Assembly (NCBI GenBank): GCA_030248065.1
Contig: JASAMV010002897.1
Span: 1 to 64,000, forward strand
Length of the DNA stretch: 64,000 nucleotides
Source of the DNA: Rhynchonema sp. JSB1_4
Taxonomy: Eukaryota > Nematoda > Chromadorea > Monhysterida > Xyalidae
Reading direction: 5' to 3'
The position numbers and the translations under genes are program-made. Positions within the stretch are counted from its first letter, which is position 1; the number at the start of each line of letters is the position of its first letter. Shown one piece after another: positions 57,152 through 64,000 of this stretch. The notes beneath the pieces are model-generated. The model had not been told where the DNA came from and did no database searches. It was given only the letters and a program-made list of their open reading frames with translations.

Positions 57152-57522
57152 TATAGTCCGTCCATCAGCTCATGTCACTTTGTGATGCTGCTGGCCAAAT
57201 TGTTCCCTTCCTCCACTTTCTAATGAAAGAGAAATTGAGTTTCCGAAAAAAATTATTTTTGTCCCTAGATTGTGGTTTTTATGAAATCGACGTGTTTTAT
57301 CGATTTTAATTTAATATAATTTTAAATTTGATCGAATTCAATCTTTTTCGAAACATTTTGTTATTTTTTAGTTTTTTTGCCAAATCGGTCACACTCATGT
57401 TCTCTTTCATTAGAACGTGGAGGAAGGGAACAAAGCAGCCAGCAGCAATACAAAGTGCCATGAGCTGGTGGATGGACTATACCTACGTGCATACAGTGCC
57501 ATGAGCTGGTGGATGGACTATA
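57152..57522. mobile_element. Long-TIR element, TATAGTCCGTCC family, with duplicated tail
   Basis: Same family as 21340-21670: it opens TATAGTCCGTCCATCAGCTC and closes GAGCTGGTGGATGGACTATA. The last about 41 bp of the right arm occur twice in tandem (from about 57455 and 57496), so the terminus is doubled. Confidence 0.78.
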
Positions 57523-57524
57523 CC

Positions 57525-58300
57525 TACGTGCATATCATTGAACAACTCTTCTCAAATACCGCGCAGGAATACCGCGTAGCCGCAGAAGCTCATAAAACAC
57601 CAAATTGATGCCTGCCATTGCAAGGCCAGTGCTGTGGATCCAGACTTTATTCAAACTTTTCGGTGATATCCTTTTAGGTGTCCAAGAACACCGTTGAGTT
57701 ATTTTTCGAGCATCACTTTTCTATGCCCTCGTCTCCATCACATTTCACAAACCGAACCCCCGGCTAACACGATGTTTAGGAGAATCATGTCATGTCAAGC
57801 CAGATGCTTATGTAACGTTAGGATGTCTTTGGATGCGCGCAGAAGCCATCGGATAGCCCATTCAGACACAGTCTGTCACCGGAACCTGTACTGTAGCTGT
57901 TTTCCGCATATCCTAAATGCATTGCATATTGAATTACAGTTGCGTGTCCGTGTGTGTGTTATGTGCGCACGCCCCCAAGCACTTTTCATGTTCACGCGGC
58001 ACCGCACACCTGTGACACCCACATGAAAAGACTTACACAAAGACCCACCATGGTATGCATCAAAATTGGTGAGCGGATCGGACCGGTGTTTTTAGTTTGA
58101 CTAAATTTCAAAATTGCGCAGAACATAAGTTCTAACATTGACAAGCGTAAAAACCTAGACACCAGACGAGAAAGTTTTACGTTGGTCAAGCCATACATGT
58201 ATGTACCAATAGCACAAAATTTAGAATATGAGAACATTACTTCGTAAAATCACACGACCAAACTTTGTCCGATTCGACCACCAGGTTTGCTACTACAGAG
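57525..58300. other. Intergenic, nothing supported
   Basis: Only short ORFs without splice or domain support (for example 57694-58026). Confidence 0.4.
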
Positions 58301-58304
58301 ACCG

Positions 58305-58499
<195 letters not shown>

Positions 58500-58504
58500 C
58501 ATGT

Positions 58505-61500
58505 GCTGTCATATTTTCAGCTTTGTCCAGCTGCTATGGAAGCCTTTCGTTTGCTTTTATTTGTTTTATATGAATTTGACGTTCATTATGTTCGAAGTTC
58601 TGTGCATTCATTCAAGTACATCATGAGGGTGGTGGAACAGCGAAGATCCTAGACAATGTACGCTCAACGGCTTTGACCGCGCGAAAAACAGCCAAAGAAA
58701 CCAAGGCGTGATCCGAAAACGTGCCAAAAAATTGGTGTTTAATGGTTTTGTTCCTAAAATTAAAAATATTTTTTCTGATTGTTCGTATGCAAAATTTTTC
58801 AAGGCGATCGTCAAAAAATTCACTTCGGCAAGCACGTGAGAGTTGTCTTGGAACTTCGCTGTTCAATAACCCGTTCCCTGAATCCGAGGTGCAGGAATCA
58901 GGCGGCATTTCGGGATCCTGGCAACAATCCCCACTTTTTGACAGTGACAGACAAAAAAAACAAAGACCTGTTTATCACAAGTTCATTGTTTTGTGAACGG
59001 CACAGCAGGTATGACTCATGCCGATCCAGGCAAAGCGCAGGTAAACACACAGGAAATGGGTCGGGTCCAGCCAGTCACGTGTTTTGGTATAAACTGACAC
59101 TAATGTGGTTGTTGGTCTGGGCATGAGGTGCTGGACATTTCCACTTGTCGCCCCCCCCATACGGGGCTGTTGTTCGAAATTGCTGTTCTACCGAGAGAAA
59201 GCAATTTGGACACCTGTTCAGAAACATTTTCAAGGAAGAAGAAACTTGGTTAGCGCCAATATATTATTAGATGTCAGTGCAATCGCTCAAGGTACATTTT
59301 CCTCGATGTTTTATCAGTTTTTGTCAGCCTGAAATCGCTGACAGCGTCGTCAACAAGAGTAAAAATTTTCACACTGATTTGAGCTTCACGGCTTATACGG
59401 AAACATTTCGCAACTGAACCCTCGGAAAGTCTCTACAGGGCGGGCTGAAATTGAAAAATGCAGCCCATTGGTGTACTTTTGTACTCCATGTACCGCATGA
59501 CACACCCACTAACTAAATACCAGGGCTCCAAAGTATTGCGACACACATTTTTTTCGCTCTTTTATATCGATCTTTATTCGACATGTAATGGTACATGTGC
59601 AGCCACTGATGTAGGTACATGCACGTATAAGATAGCTGCTCTCAGGCTATTGTGTCCTGTTTAGCGTTGAACCATGTCCATGATGTGGTCTTTATTATAA
59701 TAACTTTCCATTTCGTGGGTTAGTTCGATATCCTTTCGGATTCGATAGAAGCTGGTTCTGGTCATTTTGCTTTTCTGAACTCAACATTTCTTGATATTTA
59801 TTGATATACATAGGTGTGATTTTCGGAAAGCGTAAATTTTGCTGCCGCGGGCGCTATCCGTCTAAACCATGGCCTTTAAAAATTGAACCATGAAGCACCT
59901 TCAATTCAAACACTAACGTGACCAAATCAAATCCGATCGGGTGACCAAGTTCAATACCGTGATGGTGCTGCCTGTTTTTTTTTCATTCCCAGTGAAAGCT
60001 GCATGGGCGATGAGGTGTTAACCGGCCGGGGGGAACCTGATTTCCATGACTTCGTTGGATACAATGTGATTTCAGCCTGCGATGATGTGTACTGTATAGT
60101 GCGGTGCACTCGCTTTCCAGAAAGAATCAAGTACTGCGTTAACTTGTATGTATATTTCCTGTCCCTGTATCAAGGATACAGTCGTGCCATGAAGAAAATA
60201 CGGTATGTCAAGTTTTACTGGACACGAAAAAGTAGTTTGTGACTAAACATAATGTATGTATGTATGTAATGACTAAGGCGGTACTGTGCCAGTCTTCATG
60301 GAGTGTGGCCCCGCTTTAAGCTCGTAGGTGACCGAGAGCATTGTTATGCCAATTTATTGCTGCGCGGATGTTTGCGTTTTTTTTGCCCGCCGATTTTCTG
60401 GTCGATTGGGTCAGTTACACATGTTGGCAACAGCATAGAAGATGGTTGGCTGGTTCTGGAAATTTTTCTGCTTGCGCGCGCATGAGTAGATTATGTTCTT
60501 GTCAAACCAATAGTATACATACTCTTGCGTGTAGGCTGTTGGCGGTTCTTTTTTCAACGCTGTCAATTTAGCCACGGCAAAGGTGCCGCATTTTTCGTTG
60601 GCTTTCCAGTTTCCTAGATTTGGCTTGAACCAAATGCAGTTTTAATCGTAAAATGGTTTATGTGCAAACACGGGTCACGAAAAAACTGGTTACGCGCAAG
60701 TCGTTAGTGTATCGCTCAAGTATGGCGGGTGCTGGTCAAACTCGTGACAAACAACGCTTTCGGAATTGTTTAAGGCGGTGTGTTCAGGCTCAGGCTTCGA
60801 GCTAAGGGTCATACATTTCAGAAAGTGTCACCCCTAAAGCCGAAACAATGTCTTTAGAACCCAACCAAGGTTGGAAACGAGAATCATGTAACTAACACGC
60901 CGAAGCTGCACGTACCGTTCCACAATAAACTCTAACTAATAAAGTTTCACACAATTTTCTTGTGTTGTTTATGCTTCGTATGCTCGCATAAAACTGCGCT
61001 GGTTCCACAAGGGTGACTTTCGCTTCAAGTGTCCCTTATCAAGTGCGCACCAGACAGGCCGAATTCTCGAAGCTCCAAGGGCACGTTGAGCTGCTCAATA
61101 AAAAACCTCAAAGTTTTTGAACGATATTATTTGCAAAACGCATGATGAAAAATTGCTAAATTCACAAACAGTTTTGTTCATGCGTAAATATGGTATTGTG
61201 CGGCCTTCGGGATTTCGGCTCATATGTGACACACTTGTGTGCATCAAATTTTATTGTTTATTTCTTCTTCCTGAACCTTCGGAACGATTTTCAAAATGGT
61301 TTGCTTTGAACATAACCAAACCCAAAAGGCACGATTTTCTGCACGTTTTTTTTCGTCCGGAGAAGAACACTTCTTCTTCCTGACGATGTTTACAGTATAC
61401 CACATGTGTCTGATGCCTTGCAACAACTGGAGGAAATGGTTTCCTGCTTGGCCGGTGCTTATGTTTTTTTTTCATTCTTGTTCATCAAAAGCGACCGGAA

Positions 61501-63930
61501 ATGTTTCCAAATGTTATTTTGTGGTTCTTTTTATTTTGTTTGAAAGTAAACGCTCGTGTTTTTCCGTTCTCACACAGCTGTCGCATCTGACCCTTGAATA
61601 ATATTGGTAATACAATGCAAGAATAGGAAAACCAGCATGCTATCAGAGGTTTGTACTGTGATTAAATGCGTGTCTTTTCGCACGATTTCTCAGATGATCA
61701 TCTTTGTTGCTTTAGTGTAATCCATTCCTAATCCTTGACCAGGCTGCCTCAGGAATCATTTTTCTAATCACAAGACTTGCCCAGGACTAATACCTGTTGT
61801 GTGCAATATGTACATGACGTAGCTTAAAACAGCGCTTCACAGGCCCTGCAATTTTATTTGACGCTTTTGTCAGTGACGGTCCTGTGCGGATATTGTGGTT
61901 CGTAGGAACTCAAAAACCCCACACCTCCTGTAGGATTCTGGGTAACTTTCACTCAGTAGTATTGGATGTTTGCACACCATGAAGGGCAATCGTGTGCTCA
62001 TAGACTGACTTTCTAATCAAAAATTGATTAATTGCTGTGATTTGCTTGGGTACTCGTGTTTGTTGGCAATATTTTTACCTCCTTTTAGTTCATAATACTC
62101 AGTACAAGTGTTCACTGTGTGTGTAGGTTAATTAATTTCGCCGTAAATCCGTACCTGTACACTTCGTTGTGCACCTAAGACCAGCTGGCGTGTGCTGCAT
62201 CTGGTTTTGCTCCAGATGCTGTATGTATACATGCTTTCGAGCTCCGCATGTGAAAGCTTGAAATTCTAACCCTCAACAGGAACAATGACACATGAAATCA
62301 TTGTTCGACGTTACTGTCACCGCTACCGAATACGATATTACGCAGTTTGTGCCTGTCCCAAAACTATAGCCATTGTGCGAGTATCATACAGTATGCTTGC
62401 AATAAATTTAAATAATCGATTGATTCAGTCCATTTCATGATCTTTCTTGGCTTGCGTACTGAGCTTACTTCCTGAGCTCACTCTCAAAGAGGTTTCTTAG
62501 GCGGCGTGGGCCAACATTTTTATGGAAATTTTAGCATTAGCCTTAAGCGCCCAGATTAATCCAAAGTCTAAACAAAGGTGCCAGGCCAGCAAGTGCGCCC
62601 TGGCTTTTGCATCAGCTATGAAGTACCAGCATAACCATTGGGCCTTGAATAAACAAACATAAAAAGTGTTTGGATTAGTTATGTATGTAGCGCGCATCCA
62701 TCCTCGGCTATTGTCGTTGTCGTGTTGTGTTTGGCCAACAACCAGACAAGCAAATACCAGTCAAGTATGGCTTTGTATGGCATGGGTGCCATTGTGAGAG
62801 CGAGATTGAGCACACCGTGTGCGCTTTGGGCATTGCACTCTATCATGAAGGGGTTGGGGAAGCTTCGGGCTTAGTTTGGAGCAGGTAAAAAGTTACCATA
62901 CCCCCATGCATCCTACATATTATCCTCTTCATGGTGAAAACCTCCAGGAAATGCATAAGGTTATTTTTAAACCATTTCTGTTGAACTCCCTAGAACCACT
63001 GTGTATGGTGAATTCTTCTTTATAGCGACCGAAAATAACGGCGGTCTTGTTTCCAGTCACACCAAAAGAAGGTCGACTATCTACCTGATTATCACGACAA
63101 GAGAGTGGTTTGGTCTCTCAAAAAAGATTTCATGAACACTATGAATGTATGTTTTCAAAAGCGAAAAGTTTTGAACGCACGCTAGCGAATACAGTTCCAG
63201 ATACATACTAATTACAAAAAAAATATTTTCCTGCATATGTCAAAAAACCAAAACAAACAAAAATGCCCGAACTTGCCATACTTGTTTGGAGGAAGGGGCC
63301 CACGCGCCACGAGCCTGGCAACAAGCACGCGTTACTACGCACACATGGCGCGCTTATTGTCCGAGTAGTAGGATTGGGAGAATTCTTCAAGCGTATTGCC
63401 TGATCTACGAAGCGCATGAAAGCTGGCGGTCGCGTGACAGCCAGCAGGTCCGCGCTTTGCGGATCAGGCAACCGTGTGTTTGGTATCAAAATTCTCCCAA
63501 TCAGAGGCTTGAGCATATCAGGTACTCACAGAGTTGCGGGCAGACAATACCATCCTTTTCGGAGGAGTTTCGCTGCCGCGTGTTTTGTTTGCTCATGATG
63601 ATCTGAGCGTTTGCTTCCGTAGTTCTGTGTTGTCTTTTGCGCGCACTCATCAACTAGTATTTTTTCTACCACACGTTTCGGCGCTCCGTTGCCCTGTTGC
63701 CTGCCAATGCCTGCCAGCGTGGCCGCCATTGAAATTTGTTCAACTTTTTTTTGAAAGACTGAGTCCGGTCTGCCGTAAAGACCATGTATACACTGCGGCA
63801 AGCCGAAGTCCGCTATTTTTACTTTTTCCCAGATGAGTATAGCGCGCTGACACAGAAACCGTATCCACACGTTTACACTCAAAAATCCGCTGGGACCCCA
63901 CCCAATGTCCCTCAAACTCACGCATGTCCT
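58505..63930. other. Intergenic, nothing supported
   Basis: Neither strand gave an exon with both splice signals and recognisable content. Frames of 80-130 residues exist (58779-59126, 61296-61601, 63526-63921) but lack domain evidence. One of them contains the short kinase-like string KIADFGL, judged too weak to call. Confidence 0.4.
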
Positions 63931-63933
63931 GTG

Positions 63934-64000
63934 TATAGTCCGTCCACCAGCTCATGGCACTTTGTGTTGCTGCTGGCTGGTTTGTTCCCTTCCTCCACGT
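63934..64000. mobile_element. Long-TIR element, left arm, cut by the window edge
   Basis: TATAGTCCGTCCACCAGCTC and the following bases are the same as the left arm at 21340; the rest lies beyond the window. Confidence 0.75.

Noticed and set aside
63740..63830. KIADFGL string resembling the kinase DFG motif in a 131-residue minus-strand ORF
   Set aside because: No HRD loop, no APE motif and no glycine-rich loop nearby; seven residues alone can occur by chance.

Overview
The window reads as nuclear DNA of an animal, most likely a protostome invertebrate. The genes are split by short GT-AG introns, AG acceptors sit behind pyrimidine tracts, there are no operons, and transposons, SINE-like tRNA heads, a LINE relic and a long CA microsatellite fill the space between genes. 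The protein types point the same way: a rhodopsin-like GPCR pair, a leucine-rich-repeat membrane protein and a CX-module membrane protein. I cannot fix the species. Real stops of the clear genes use TAA, TAG and TGA, so the standard code applies.

Layout. 1-12.7 kb is gene-poor and holds several short inverted-repeat transposons. 12.7-17.9 kb (+) carries a secreted/membrane protein with a six-cysteine CX module; at least three hAT-type miniature elements sit in its introns. 20.5-22.6 kb (-) carries a single-pass membrane protein with a basic, serine-rich cytoplasmic tail. 22.9-36.1 kb is one LTR retrotransposon-like element with two about 1.2 kb LTRs; it has no recognisable pol, an about 3.65 kb internal tandem duplication, one intact 317-residue ORF, and a set of small hairpins sharing a 7-nt loop. 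36.4-38.1 kb and 44.0-45.5 kb (-) are two copies of a seven-exon GPCR gene made by a segmental duplication that also copied a tRNA-like element and a LINE relic. 48.3-49.4 kb is a hAT transposon with a transposase remnant. 49.6-55.7 kb (+) is a leucine-rich-repeat, single-pass membrane protein gene. 55.7-64 kb is mostly non-coding with one CA tract and two copies of a long-TIR miniature element.

The strongest mobile-element evidence is a set of elements whose ends begin CAG and whose flanks are perfect 8-bp target-site duplications, the signature of the hAT superfamily. I read 8-bp duplications at nine elements. Two observations stand out. One is the hairpin series at 32.46-33.34 kb, where stems differ and show compensating changes but the loop stays near CCGTTYN. 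The other is that a miniature transposon provides the last codons and the stop of GPCR copy B.

Exon models were built by eye from splice signals, phase and reading frame. Both GPCR models close perfectly in frame. The 5' ends of the CX and membrane-protein genes, and one junction of the LRR gene, remain unresolved.
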